From NCBI GenBank assembly GCA_017438865.1, contig JAFRUN010000038.1, forward strand, positions 1-38,551: a stretch of 38,551 nucleotides of DNA, written 5' to 3'. This stretch comes from Clostridia bacterium (GTDB lineage: Bacteria > Bacillota > Clostridia > Christensenellales > CAG-138). Position numbers and translations under genes: made by a program. Under the pieces are notes generated by a model, which saw only the letters and a program-made list of their open reading frames with translations, had not been told where the DNA came from and ran no database searches. Shown here one piece after another: positions 14,949 through 23,588 of this stretch (the first letter of the stretch is position 1; each line of letters begins with the position of its first letter).

Positions 14949-16070
14949 ATGGCAAATCTGTCACTCAGGAACATCAAGAAGGTTTACGACAACAAGGTCA
15001 CGGCGGTCGACGATTTCAATCTGGAGATCAAGGACAAGGAATTCGTCGTCTTCGTCGGTCCGTCCGGCTGCGGCAAATCCACAACGCTCCGCATGATCGC
15101 GGGGCTCGAGGAGATCTCCGGCGGCGAACTGTATATCGACGACAAGCTCGTGAACAGCATTGCGCCGAAGGATCGCGACATCGCGATGGTTTTCCAGAAC
15201 TACGCGCTGTATCCGCACATGACGGTGTACCAGAACATGGCGTTCGCGCTGAAGCTGCGCAAGATGCCGAAGCAGGAGATCGACAAAAAGGTCCGTGAAG
15301 CGGCGGAGATCCTGGGCATCACCGAGTATCTGGACCGCAAGCCGAAGGCGCTGTCCGGCGGTCAGCGGCAGCGCGTCGCGATCGGCAGAGCCATCGTGCG
15401 CGCGCCGAAGGTCATGCTCATGGACGAACCGCTTTCAAACCTCGACGCAAAGCTCCGCAACCAGATGCGCGCCGAGATCATCAAGCTCCGTCACCGTATC
15501 GACACGACGTTCATCTACGTCACGCATGATCAGACCGAGGCAATGACGCTGGGCGACAGGATCGTTATCATGAAGGACGGTTTTATCCAGCAGATCGGAA
15601 CGCCGCAGGAAGTGTTCAATCATCCGGACAATCTGTTTGTCGCGGGATTCATCGGATCTCCGCAGATGAACTTTTTCGACGCGGAACTGGAATGCGGCGC
15701 CGACGGCTACAGCGTGCGGATCGACGACGTCCGCTTCGCGCTGAACGGGACGCAGCAGCAGACGCTGAAGGAGAACGGCGCTGAACCGCAGAAGATCGTG
15801 CTCGGCATTCGTCCGGAGCATATTTCCCTTTGCGCGGCGGATGAGCCGACGCCGCATCTGAACGCGGTCGTCGACGTCTGCGAAATGATGGGTTCCTCCA
15901 TGCATCTGCACGTCAACGCAAAGGATAAGGACGTCGTCCTTGTTCTGCAGACGGTCGATCTGCCGGCCGACAAGCGCAGCGGGTTTGCATACGGCGAGCC
16001 GATCAGCTTTACGCTCGACAGCGAACTGATGCATCTGTTCTCCGCGGAAACGCAGAAGAATCTGATCTGA
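14949..16070 (+). CDS. Sugar ABC transporter ATPase (MalK/MsmK/UgpC type)
   Basis: The 373-residue protein has Walker A GPSGCGKST (37-45), signature LSGGQRQRVAIGRA, Walker B VMLMDEPLSNLDAKLR, the switch histidine in IYVTHDQ, and a C-terminal MalK-like regulatory domain with IRPEHISL. It supplies energy for carbohydrate uptake of the CUT1 class. The cognate binding protein and permeases (19868-23498) lack an ATPase gene of their own. They share the AATCGATTAAG operator with this gene, so it is probably their partner, though such ATPases often serve several importers. Start choice: the protein aligns with family members from this ATG even though no strong binding site precedes it. Confidence 0.93.
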   Translation: MANLSLRNIKKVYDNKVTAVDDFNLEIKDKEFVVFVGPSGCGKSTTLRMIAGLEEISGGELYIDDKLVNSIAPKDRDIAMVFQNYALYPHMTVYQNMAFALKLRKMPKQEIDKKVREAAEILGITEYLDRKPKALSGGQRQRVAIGRAIVRAPKVMLMDEPLSNLDAKLRNQMRAEIIKLRHRIDTTFIYVTHDQTEAMTLGDRIVIMKDGFIQQIGTPQEVFNHPDNLFVAGFIGSPQMNFFDAELECGADGYSVRIDDVRFALNGTQQQTLKENGAEPQKIVLGIRPEHISLCAADEPTPHLNAVVDVCEMMGSSMHLHVNAKDKDVVLVLQTVDLPADKRSGFAYGEPISFTLDSELMHLFSAETQKNLI

Positions 16071-16079
16071 ACGACAGAA

Positions 16080-16112
16080 AAAAGAACCCTGCGGATCGCA
16101 GGGTTCTTTTTG
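16080..16112. terminator. Bidirectional terminator between ATPase and cellobiose phosphorylase
   Basis: AAAGAACCCTGCG (16081-16093) pairs with CGCAGGGTTCTTT around GAT; T-runs on both strands serve the two convergent genes. Confidence 0.9.
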
Positions 16113-16124
16113 TTTGTTTCCGAT

Positions 16125-18536
16125 TCAGATCGTCAGCACAACGGTGCAGACGGGCGCGTCGATCAGCGGAACGGTATTGCCCGATACCGGTTTTCCGTCG
16201 ACGATCAGGCCTTTGTTTTCGCCGCGGCGAACGGTGACGTCATAGCGCGTGCCGCGGAACAGACGGGAAAGGCGATAGCCCTCCATCGAATCCGGCAGGC
16301 AGGGATCGACGATCAATCCGTCGTAATCCGGACGAATGCCGAGGATGCCCTGACTGACGGCGACGAACGACCATGCCGCCGTGCCGGTCAGCCATGCGTT
16401 TTTGGCTTCGCCGTATGTTTTCGCGTCGCGTCCCGCAATGGTCTGGCTGTAGCAATACGGTTCGGTGCAATGGATCTCGCTCTTGTCCTCGATATAGGCG
16501 GGCGCGTTGCGCCTGTAAAGATCGAATGCGCCGTTGCCGTCCTTCACGGTGCAGTACGCCAGCGTGATCCACGGATTGTTGTGGCAGAAGACGGAGCCGT
16601 TCTCCTTATAACCCGGCGGATAGGAGGAGATCTCGCCGAGATAATCGTGATACTCCGTGTAGCACGGATGCAGCACTTCGACGCCGAACGCGTTGCCGAG
16701 GTATTTCTCGGTGGACGCGAGCGCGCGTTTGCCGTAATCCGCGCCGCCGATGCCCGCCATCACGCAGAAGCCCTGCGGCTCGATGAAGATCTTTCCTTCT
16801 TCGTTTTCGCGGCTGCCGATCGGACGCTCGAACGCGTCGTATGCGCGGCGGAACCATTCGCCGTCCCAGCCGGACGTCAGCGCGGCGTCTTCGATCTCTT
16901 TGACCGATCCGCGCACGGTTTCCGCCTCACCGGAAAGGCCGATCCGGTCGCACAGCGCGGCGTATTCCCTGCCGTATTTCACGAACATGCCCGCGATAAA
17001 GACGCTTTCCGCCTTGCCGCTTTCAAAGTTCGAGCAGGTCTGGAAACTCTCGCCCGGCGTTTTGCTGAAGCAGTTGAGGTTCAGACAGTCGTTCCAGTCG
17101 GCGCGGCCGATGAGCGGCAGTCCGTGCGGACCGCGGTGCGTGACCGTATAATTCAGACTGCGGCGCAGATGCTCGAGAAGCGGCACTTCCGTACCCGGTT
17201 TGTTGTTGAACGGCGTCGGCTCGTCGAGAACGGAGAAGTCGCCGGTCTCGCGGATGTACGCGCAGGTACAGGCGACAAGCCACAGCGGATCGTCGTTGAA
17301 GCCGGAACCGACGTCGGCGTTGCCGCGCTTGGTCAGCGGCTGATACTGGTGATAGGTGCTGCCGTCCGCAAACTGGATCGACGCGATGTCGATGATGCGC
17401 TCCCGCGCGCGTTCGGGGATCAGGTGCACAAAGCCCAGAAGATCCTGACAGCTGTCGCGGAAACCCATGCCGCGTCCCGTGCCGCTCTCATAATAGGAAG
17501 CGCTTCGGGACATATTGAAGGTCACCATGCACTGGTACTGGTTCCAGATGTTGACCATGCGGTCGAGCTTTTCTTCGCTGCTCTTTACGGTGAAGCGGGA
17601 GAGCAGATCCGTCCAGTATGCTTTGAGCGCGTCCATCGCGGCGTCGAACTGCGCTTCCGTTTCAAATGCGGCGAGCATGGCGTGCGCTTTTTCCTTATTG
17701 ATGACGTTCAGCGACGCGAACTTCCGGTCTTCCGGATTCTCGACATAGCCGAGCCGGAAGAGAAGCGTTTTGGATTCTCCCGGCTGAAGGACAACGGAAA
17801 GCCGCAGCGCGGCGATCGGCGCCCAACCCGCGGCGACGCTCGAGAACGAGGTGCGCCGTTCGACGGCCAGCGGTTCGCTCCATCCGCGGAAACGCCCGAG
17901 GAACGTATCCCGATCGGTGTCGAAACCGTCGATCGGAGCATTGACGGAATAGAATGCGTAATGATTGCGGCGCTCGCGGTATTCGGTCTTGTGATAGACC
18001 GTGCCGCCCTCGATCTCGACTTCGCCGATGTTCCAGTTCCGCTGGAAATTGGTGGAATCGTCGACCGCGTTCCAAAGGCACCATTCGACGGACGCATAAA
18101 CGGTCAGCTTCTTTTCCGTACCGCCCTCGTTGGTCAGGACGAGCTTCTGAACCTCCATATCGGTGTGCATCGGCACCGTGACGGTCAGAGCGGCGGAAAC
18201 GCCGTTCTTTTTGCCTTCAAAGACGGAATAGCCGAGACCGTGCCGGCAGCGATACGCGTCGAGCGGCGTCTTCATCGGAAGGAACGCCGGGCTCCACACC
18301 GTTTCGCCGTCACAGATCCAGAAGCAGCGGCCGCCGTCGTCGTGCGGAACGTTGTTGTACCGGAACCGCGTGATGCGCCGGAGCTTTGCATCCTTATAAA
18401 AACTGTACCCGCCGCAGGTGTTGCTGATCAGCGAAAAAAAGCCGTCGCTGCCGAGATAGTTGATCCAGGGCAGGGGCGTGTCCGCGCGCGTGATGACGTA
18501 TTCCTTTGCGGCGTCGTCGAAATATCCGTATTGCAT
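16125..18536 (-). CDS. Cellobiose phosphorylase (GH94)
   Basis: The 803-residue cytoplasmic enzyme belongs to glycoside hydrolase family 94 and has the length and motifs of cellobiose phosphorylase rather than the longer cellodextrin enzyme. It should convert cellobiose and phosphate to glucose 1-phosphate and glucose, saving one ATP. Visible landmarks are the N-terminal beta-sandwich starting MQYGYFDDAAKEYVI, ESGTGRGMGFRDSCQD (about 350-364), and GRADWNDCLNLNCF with the probable catalytic acid Asp483. Also present are EPQGFCVMAG and CHNNPW in the alpha-barrel. GGGGTGA precedes the ATG. Its promoter contains a perfect CTTAATCGATTAAG operator, so it should be induced together with the transporter. 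Confidence 0.95.
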   Translation of the reverse strand: MQYGYFDDAAKEYVITRADTPLPWINYLGSDGFFSLISNTCGGYSFYKDAKLRRITRFRYNNVPHDDGGRCFWICDGETVWSPAFLPMKTPLDAYRCRHGLGYSVFEGKKNGVSAALTVTVPMHTDMEVQKLVLTNEGGTEKKLTVYASVEWCLWNAVDDSTNFQRNWNIGEVEIEGGTVYHKTEYRERRNHYAFYSVNAPIDGFDTDRDTFLGRFRGWSEPLAVERRTSFSSVAAGWAPIAALRLSVVLQPGESKTLLFRLGYVENPEDRKFASLNVINKEKAHAMLAAFETEAQFDAAMDALKAYWTDLLSRFTVKSSEEKLDRMVNIWNQYQCMVTFNMSRSASYYESGTGRGMGFRDSCQDLLGFVHLIPERARERIIDIASIQFADGSTYHQYQPLTKRGNADVGSGFNDDPLWLVACTCAYIRETGDFSVLDEPTPFNNKPGTEVPLLEHLRRSLNYTVTHRGPHGLPLIGRADWNDCLNLNCFSKTPGESFQTCSNFESGKAESVFIAGMFVKYGREYAALCDRIGLSGEAETVRGSVKEIEDAALTSGWDGEWFRRAYDAFERPIGSRENEEGKIFIEPQGFCVMAGIGGADYGKRALASTEKYLGNAFGVEVLHPCYTEYHDYLGEISSYPPGYKENGSVFCHNNPWITLAYCTVKDGNGAFDLYRRNAPAYIEDKSEIHCTEPYCYSQTIAGRDAKTYGEAKNAWLTGTAAWSFVAVSQGILGIRPDYDGLIVDPCLPDSMEGYRLSRLFRGTRYDVTVRRGENKGLIVDGKPVSGNTVPLIDAPVCTVVLTI

Positions 18537-18563
18537 TCGTTCACCCCATATCGTATTGATTTA

Positions 18564-18609
18564 CTTAATCGATTAAGTTCATTATATGCAAAACCTGCGA
18601 AAAACGCAA
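18564..18609 (-). promoter_or_regulatory. Promoter and palindromic operator of the phosphorylase gene
   Basis: On the minus strand, TTGCGT (18604-18609), a 17-bp spacer and TATAAT (18581-18586) are followed by the perfect palindrome CTTAATCGATTAAG (18564-18577) over the expected transcription start. The centre CG and even symmetry fit a LacI-family operator. Confidence 0.8.
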
Positions 18610-18701
18610 GATGTATTTTCGGAAAAATCAGTTTTTTTAAAAAAAGCGGCATCCGCGGGCATTTCGGCATGAAAAATCGTAAAAAAAGTATAAAAACCCC
18701 C

Positions 18702-18756
18702 TTGACGCGCGAAGAAGAGGACGCTATAATGAGCTTGACGAAATCGATTAAGATTT
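18702..18756 (+). promoter_or_regulatory. Promoter and operator of the LacI regulator/transporter operon
   Basis: TTGACG (18702-18707), a 17-bp spacer and TATAAT (18725-18730) are followed by AAATCGATTAAGATTT (18741-18756), placed between the transcription start and the ribosome binding site GAAAGGGG. This implies autorepression and substrate induction of the operon from 18779 to 24617. Confidence 0.8.
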
Positions 18757-18778
18757 TCTTTTTGAAAGGGGACGGCGC

Positions 18779-19789
18779 ATGGTCACCATCACGGATATTT
18801 CCAAGGCATGCGGCGTATCCCGTGCAACGGTCAGCAAGGCGCTCAACGGCGCGCCGGACATTGCACCGAAGACGGCGGAGCGGATCCGCGAGCAGGCGAA
18901 GGCGCTCGGATATCTGCCGAACGCGACGGCAAGAGCGCTGAAGGTGGGCAGAAGCTACAACATCGGCGTCCTGTTCTCGGACACGACGGGCGGCGGCATC
19001 TCGCACGAGTACTTCTCACAGATCCTCGAGAGCGTGAAAGCCGAAGCGGAGCGGCTCGGATACGACATCACCTTCATCAGCAAGGATCTCGGCGCAATGT
19101 CTATGGATTACTACGAGCACGCGAAATACCGCAACTGCGACGGCGTCGTCATCGCTTCCGCGGATTTTCAGGATCCGGCGATCGCGCGGCTGGTGACGAG
19201 CGAGATCCCGACGGTGACGCTCGATTACACGTTTGACAGCCGCACATCGATCCTTTCGGACAATGTGCGCGGCATGGAAGCGCTGGTGCGCTTCGTATAT
19301 GAGAACGGACACCGGAAGCTGGCGTTCATTCACGGCGAAATGACGTCGGTCACGCAAAAGCGCATCGCGAGCTTCAAAAAGACCTGCGCGGCGCTCGGAA
19401 TCACGGTCCCGCCGGGATGCATTCGCCCGGCAGTGTATCACGATCCGAGATCGAGCGGACTCGCGACAAGGGCGATCCTGGAGCTGCCGGAACGTCCGAC
19501 ATGCATCTTTTATCCGGATGATCTTTCGTTCCTGGGCGGCATGAGCGAGCTCGAACGCCACGGCATCGCGGTGCCGAAGGACATGAGCGTCGTCGGGTAC
19601 GACGGCATCCCGCTTTCGCAGGTGCTTCGCCCGAAGCTCACGACCTACCGGCAGGGAGCGGAGCAAATGGGAAGGGAAGCGGCACGGCTTCTGATCGAGC
19701 AGATCGAGCACCCGGACACCTGGCTGCCGCAGCAGGTGATGGCGGAAGGCGAGCTGCTGCCGGGCAGCACCGTGCGGAACATCGGTTAA
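18779..19789 (+). CDS. LacI-family transcriptional regulator of the cello-oligosaccharide locus
   Basis: The 336-residue protein begins with a LacI helix-turn-helix (ITDISKACGVSRATVSKALN, residues 4-23) and the hinge-side motif ALGYLPNATARALK. A periplasmic-binding-like effector domain follows, containing YDGIPLS and RPKLTTYRQ. It most probably represses the three AATCGATTAAG promoters at 14.7, 18.57 and 18.74 kb and releases them on binding an oligosaccharide derived from cellulose. The operator is deduced from repetition in the sequence, the effector from the neighbouring enzymes. Confidence 0.93.
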   Translation: MVTITDISKACGVSRATVSKALNGAPDIAPKTAERIREQAKALGYLPNATARALKVGRSYNIGVLFSDTTGGGISHEYFSQILESVKAEAERLGYDITFISKDLGAMSMDYYEHAKYRNCDGVVIASADFQDPAIARLVTSEIPTVTLDYTFDSRTSILSDNVRGMEALVRFVYENGHRKLAFIHGEMTSVTQKRIASFKKTCAALGITVPPGCIRPAVYHDPRSSGLATRAILELPERPTCIFYPDDLSFLGGMSELERHGIAVPKDMSVVGYDGIPLSQVLRPKLTTYRQGAEQMGREAARLLIEQIEHPDTWLPQQVMAEGELLPGSTVRNIG

Positions 19790-19805
19790 AACGCGCAAGC
19801 GTTTT
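19788..19805 (+). other. Intercistronic hairpin overlapping the lacI-type stop codon
   Basis: AAAACGC-GCAA-GCGTTTT forms a 7-bp stem that starts in the TAA stop. It may act as a partial terminator or an RNA stabiliser separating low regulator expression from high binding-protein expression. Confidence 0.5.
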
Positions 19806-19867
19806 GATATAGGAAAGAGGAGCCGAAAAGGTTTCAAAAAACAGAATAAAAAAAAGGAGTAACAATC

Positions 19868-21202
19868 ATGAAGAAACTGGTCGCAATCCTGATGGCAGTC
19901 CTGATGCTCGTCGGCATCGTCGCCTGCACCGCGAAACCTGCGGATAAGCCCGCAGACAAGCCGGCAGACAAACCCGCAGAGACTGTCGCACAGGGCAAGG
20001 TGTTCAACATCTATGCCTGGAATGAAGAATTCAAGGGATTCTTCGAGAAGTACTACACCGTTCCGGAAGGCGTCACCGTCAACTGGATCATTACCCCGAG
20101 CGACAACGGCGCTTATCAGCAGAAGCTCGACGAGGCGCTCCTGAATCAGGCGAACGCGGCGGATGACGACAAGATCGACCTGTTCCTCGCGGAAGCGGAC
20201 TACATCGGCAAGTATGTCGATTCCGATTACACGATGGATATCAGCAAGATCGGCTTCACCAATGCCGACACGATGTATGAGTACACCATCAAGGCGGCTT
20301 CCGACGTGAACGGCGTCTGCAAGGGCGTTTCCTTCCAGTGCTGCCCGGCAGCCGTCATCTATCGCAAGAGCATTGCGAAGGATGTTCTCGGCACCGATGA
20401 TCCCGCAGAAGTCCAGGCGGCGATCGATTCCTGGGAGAAGTTCGACGACGTAGCGGCGAAGGCAAAGGAAAAGGGTTACTACATGACCGCTTCCTTCGCA
20501 GAGACCTTCCGCGCGTTCTCCAACAACTGCACCAAGCCGTGGGTTGATGCGAACGACAATCTCCAGTTTGATCCGCAGATCACCAAGTGGATCGAGCAGA
20601 CCGACAAGTACATCAAGAACGGCTACACCCTGACCGCAGGTGTTTGGGACGCCGAGAAGACGAACGAAATGTTCAAGACCGGCAAGACCATGTGCTTCTT
20701 CGGACCGGCATGGTACTACAACTTCTGCATGACCAATGCGATGGATCCCGAGAACGGCTGCGTCGGTGACTGGTGCATTGTCAAGGGACCGCAGGCATAC
20801 TTCTGGGGCGGCACGTGGCTGCTTGCAGCAACCGGTTCCGACAACACCGAAATGCTGAAGGACATCTTCGAGACGTTCACCAAGAACGAGGACGTCTGCA
20901 CGAAGCTCGTCCAGAACGAAGGTCAGTATCCGAACAACACCAAAGTTGCTGAGAAGTTTGCAAGCGATCCGGCATGGGGCAACACCATGATCCTCGACGG
21001 CCAGAACGACACCGCAATCTTTGCAGAGCTTGCGAAGGACATCAAGTGGGAGAATCACACCAACTATGACCAGATCCTGAACGAAGGTCTGCAGAACAAG
21101 CTGCAGGAGTACTTCAACGGTTCCGTCGATTACGATACCGCAATGAACAACTTCTATCAGCTGATCAAGGAAACCTATCCGAACATCAAGCTGCCTGCGT
21201 AA
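19868..21202 (+). CDS. Sugar ABC transporter solute-binding lipoprotein
   Basis: The 444-residue lipoprotein has lipobox I-V-A-C (Cys20), then a PADK repeat linker (four tandem repeats), then a family 1 extracellular solute-binding fold beginning FNIYAWNEEF. Tryptophan- and tyrosine-rich segments such as FFGPAWYYNF and FWGGTW are likely sugar-stacking surfaces. AAAGGAG precedes the ATG. It is the first structural gene after the regulator, and it is bounded by two intercistronic hairpins, the usual layout for binding proteins made in excess. Predicted ligands are cellobiose and longer cello-oligosaccharides, judged by the phosphorylase and GH5 genes nearby. Confidence 0.92.
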   Translation: MKKLVAILMAVLMLVGIVACTAKPADKPADKPADKPAETVAQGKVFNIYAWNEEFKGFFEKYYTVPEGVTVNWIITPSDNGAYQQKLDEALLNQANAADDDKIDLFLAEADYIGKYVDSDYTMDISKIGFTNADTMYEYTIKAASDVNGVCKGVSFQCCPAAVIYRKSIAKDVLGTDDPAEVQAAIDSWEKFDDVAAKAKEKGYYMTASFAETFRAFSNNCTKPWVDANDNLQFDPQITKWIEQTDKYIKNGYTLTAGVWDAEKTNEMFKTGKTMCFFGPAWYYNFCMTNAMDPENGCVGDWCIVKGPQAYFWGGTWLLAATGSDNTEMLKDIFETFTKNEDVCTKLVQNEGQYPNNTKVAEKFASDPAWGNTMILDGQNDTAIFAELAKDIKWENHTNYDQILNEGLQNKLQEYFNGSVDYDTAMNNFYQLIKETYPNIKLPA

Positions 21203-21213
21203 TCTGACAGCAT

Positions 21214-21242
21214 ACTGCGGCAGGGGTTTCCCCTGCCGCAGT
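21214..21242 (+). other. Intercistronic 13-bp hairpin after the binding-protein gene
   Basis: ACTGCGGCAGGGG (21214-21226) pairs perfectly with CCCCTGCCGCAGT (21230-21242) around TTT. The following GTTTCATC is a poor T-tract. It is therefore likely to stabilise the binding-protein mRNA and let only some transcription through to the permeases. Confidence 0.75.
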
Positions 21243-21273
21243 GTTTCATCTGAACTTCTCGGAGGAGAATCCT

Positions 21274-22257
21274 ATGGAAAAGATCCAGACGGGAACCGGC
21301 AAAAAGCTGAAGTCCGTGAGCTATGCGAAATGGGGGTACATTTTCATAGCGCCGTTCTTCATCGCCTATATCATCTTTACGCTCGTCCCGCAGTTATTGA
21401 CCATTTACAACAGTTTTTTTGAGACGTATCGAATCGGTCTTCAGCAGGTCGGTCCGAACTTCGTCGGACTGGACAATTATAAAGCGCTGTTTCAGCCCGA
21501 CGCGAACGGAACGATCCTGATCCTAAAATACGCGCTGAACACGATGATCCTCTGGATCGCCGGCGCGGTGCCGCAGTTTGTCATCGCGATGCTGCTGGCG
21601 CTGTTCTTTACGAGTACTCGTCTCAACATCAGGGGACAGGGCTTCTTCAAGACGGTCATCTACATGCCGAACCTGATCATGGCGGCGGCATTCTCGATGC
21701 TGTTTTACACGCTGTTTTCCCGCGTCGGACCGATCCAGGCGCTTTTGGAGCAATGGGGCGTCATCGACGAATCGTTCGACTTCTTTGCCATCCGCGTCAG
21801 CGTGCGCAGTATGATCGCGCTGATGAACTTCCTCATGTGGTTCGGCAACACGACGATCGTGCTGATGGCGGGCATCATGGGCATCGATCAGTCGCTGTTC
21901 GAGTCCGCGACGATCGACGGCGCGAACTCCGTGCAGGTGTTTTTCAAGGTAACGATGCCGCTTCTGATGCCGATCTTCGTCTACTGCCTCATTACGGCAA
22001 TGATCGGCGGCATTCAGATGTTCGACGTACCGCAGGTCCTGAGCAAGGGCGACGGCGTGCCGAACGGCACAACGAGAACGCTCGTCATGTATCTGAACGG
22101 GTATCTGAAGACGAGAAACCTCGGTATGTCCGGCGCGATCTCCGTGATCATGTTCATCATCACGGGCGGGCTCGGCGCGATCGTGTACAAGATGCTCTCC
22201 GCGCCGTATAAAGATCAGAACCGCAAGCACAGAATGAGAAAGGGGAACGTATTATGA
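21274..22257 (+). CDS. Sugar ABC transporter permease, MalF/LacF type
   Basis: I place the start at ATG 21274, with GGAGGAG six bases upstream; the longer reading begins inside the preceding hairpin. The 327-residue protein has six membrane segments. The cytoplasmic EAA loop ESATIDGANSVQVFFKVTMP contacts the ATPase. Together with the following gene it makes the membrane channel of a CUT1 importer. The stop overlaps the start of the second permease by 4 bp. Confidence 0.93.
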   Translation: MEKIQTGTGKKLKSVSYAKWGYIFIAPFFIAYIIFTLVPQLLTIYNSFFETYRIGLQQVGPNFVGLDNYKALFQPDANGTILILKYALNTMILWIAGAVPQFVIAMLLALFFTSTRLNIRGQGFFKTVIYMPNLIMAAAFSMLFYTLFSRVGPIQALLEQWGVIDESFDFFAIRVSVRSMIALMNFLMWFGNTTIVLMAGIMGIDQSLFESATIDGANSVQVFFKVTMPLLMPIFVYCLITAMIGGIQMFDVPQVLSKGDGVPNGTTRTLVMYLNGYLKTRNLGMSGAISVIMFIITGGLGAIVYKMLSAPYKDQNRKHRMRKGNVL

Positions 22258-23498
22258 TCGGTACGCTGTTCTCCGGGGCATCGGTCGCTGCGATGCAGGA
22301 ATCCTCGACGCAGAGTACTGTACAATTCAGCGCAGCAGTCATTGTGTACAGTATTCTGGCAAGTATCTGCCTGATCGGCATTATTCTCGGCGTTATGGGG
22401 TTTGTAACCAGTGTTCGCCGCTCGACACGTTCCGTTTCCGGCATCGTGATGAGTATCATCAGCGTGTTTATTCTTCTCGAAGGATTGGGGTTGGCGATCA
22501 TCTTCATTCTTGCCGGCAGAGCTTTCTTATGCCTTGCTGAAGAAGGCGTTGACGTCAAACTGCCGATTTGGATGCATATATCGGCGTGGATCTTCGGCAT
22601 CGTCGGATTGGTACTGTCGTTTCTCGCATTCAGTCACAGGTTCAGTGAGAATACGCAGGGAAAGATCAAGCTGACGTTACTTCGTGTGATCGTATACGCG
22701 ATCCTCGTTTTCCTGACGTTCCTCTGCCTGTTCTTCTTCTATCTGATGATCGTCAACGCAACGCGGTCGAACGCGGAGCTTGCAACCGGATTCTCGATTT
22801 TGCCGAAGGGGAATTTCTTCATCAACCTTAAGAACGCGTGGAACGACGCTTCGATCAACATTCCGCGCGGCATGCTGAACAGTCTGATCATCGCGCTGTC
22901 CTCGGCAGTCATCACGACCTATTTCTCGGCGTTGACCGCCTACGGCATTCACGCATATGATTTCCGCGGCAAGAAGCTCGTGTTCACGTTCATCATGGCG
23001 ATCATGATGATCCCGTCGCAGGTTTCGGCGCTCGGATTTCTGCAGCTGATGAACAAGATGCACCTTACGAACAGCTACATTCCGCTGATCGTACCGGGCA
23101 TCGCGGCGCCGGTCGTGTTCTTCTATATGAAGCAGTACATGGAAAGCGTGCTTCCGCTTGACGTCATCGACGCGGCGCGCGTGGACGGCTCCAACGAATT
23201 CCGCACGTTCAATACGATCGTGCTTCCGATGATCAAACCCGCGATCGCGGTACAGATGATCTTCTCCTTCGTGAGCTCCTGGAACAACTACTTCGTTCCC
23301 GCCCTGCTTCTGGATAAGGCGGAGATGAAGACGGTTCCGATCATGATCGCGCAGCTGAGAAGCGCGGACTACTCGAAGTTCGATATGGGCAAGGTTTATA
23401 TGTTCATTCTTCTGGCGATCCTGCCGGTCATGATCGTTTACATCATCCTGTCCAAGTCGATCATCAAAGGCGTCACAGCCGGCAGTGTGAAAGGGTAA
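22254..23498 (+). CDS. Sugar ABC transporter permease, MalG type, with N-terminal extension
   Basis: The 414-residue protein is about 130 residues longer than usual MalG-type permeases (about 270-290). The C-terminal part is canonical, with six helices and the EAA loop DVIDAARVDGSNEFRTFNTI. The extra N-terminal part has three additional hydrophobic segments (about 24-50, 62-93 and 102-128), resembling a small membrane protein fused in frame. Start ATG 22254 overlaps the previous stop (ATGA). No internal start with a good binding site was found at the canonical N terminus, so the extension is probably translated. Confidence 0.9.
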   Translation: MIGTLFSGASVAAMQESSTQSTVQFSAAVIVYSILASICLIGIILGVMGFVTSVRRSTRSVSGIVMSIISVFILLEGLGLAIIFILAGRAFLCLAEEGVDVKLPIWMHISAWIFGIVGLVLSFLAFSHRFSENTQGKIKLTLLRVIVYAILVFLTFLCLFFFYLMIVNATRSNAELATGFSILPKGNFFINLKNAWNDASINIPRGMLNSLIIALSSAVITTYFSALTAYGIHAYDFRGKKLVFTFIMAIMMIPSQVSALGFLQLMNKMHLTNSYIPLIVPGIAAPVVFFYMKQYMESVLPLDVIDAARVDGSNEFRTFNTIVLPMIKPAIAVQMIFSFVSSWNNYFVPALLLDKAEMKTVPIMIAQLRSADYSKFDMGKVYMFILLAILPVMIVYIILSKSIIKGVTAGSVKG

Positions 23499-23523
23499 TT
23501 TCTTCATTACCTTCCCTCCTGAT

Positions 23524-23556
23524 AACCGCTCTGATCATGCAGAGCGGTTTCTTTCA
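23524..23556 (+). terminator. Terminator after the permease genes
   Basis: AACCGCTCTG pairs with CAGAGCGGTT, followed by TCTTTC. The T-tract is imperfect, so some read-through into the GH5 gene 30 bp downstream is likely. Confidence 0.65.
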
Positions 23557-23588
23557 AAACAAATTTTTTACAGAATAGGAGCAATCAA

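Noticed and set aside
14857-15096. Small ORF in the leader of the ABC ATPase gene
   Set aside because: It overlaps the ATPase start in another frame, is arginine-rich and has no suitable ribosome binding site of its own.
16110-18941. A 943-codon open frame on the plus strand
   Set aside because: It is antisense to the cellobiose phosphorylase gene and runs into its divergent promoter region; no motif or ribosome binding site.
19788-19805. CcpA cre site in the AAAACGC/GCGTTTT palindrome
   Set aside because: The centre GCAA and spacing do not fit the cre consensus; a simple RNA hairpin overlapping the stop is the better reading.
19016-21058. A 680-codon open frame on the minus strand
   Set aside because: It is antisense to the LacI regulator and the solute-binding protein, both unmistakable families.
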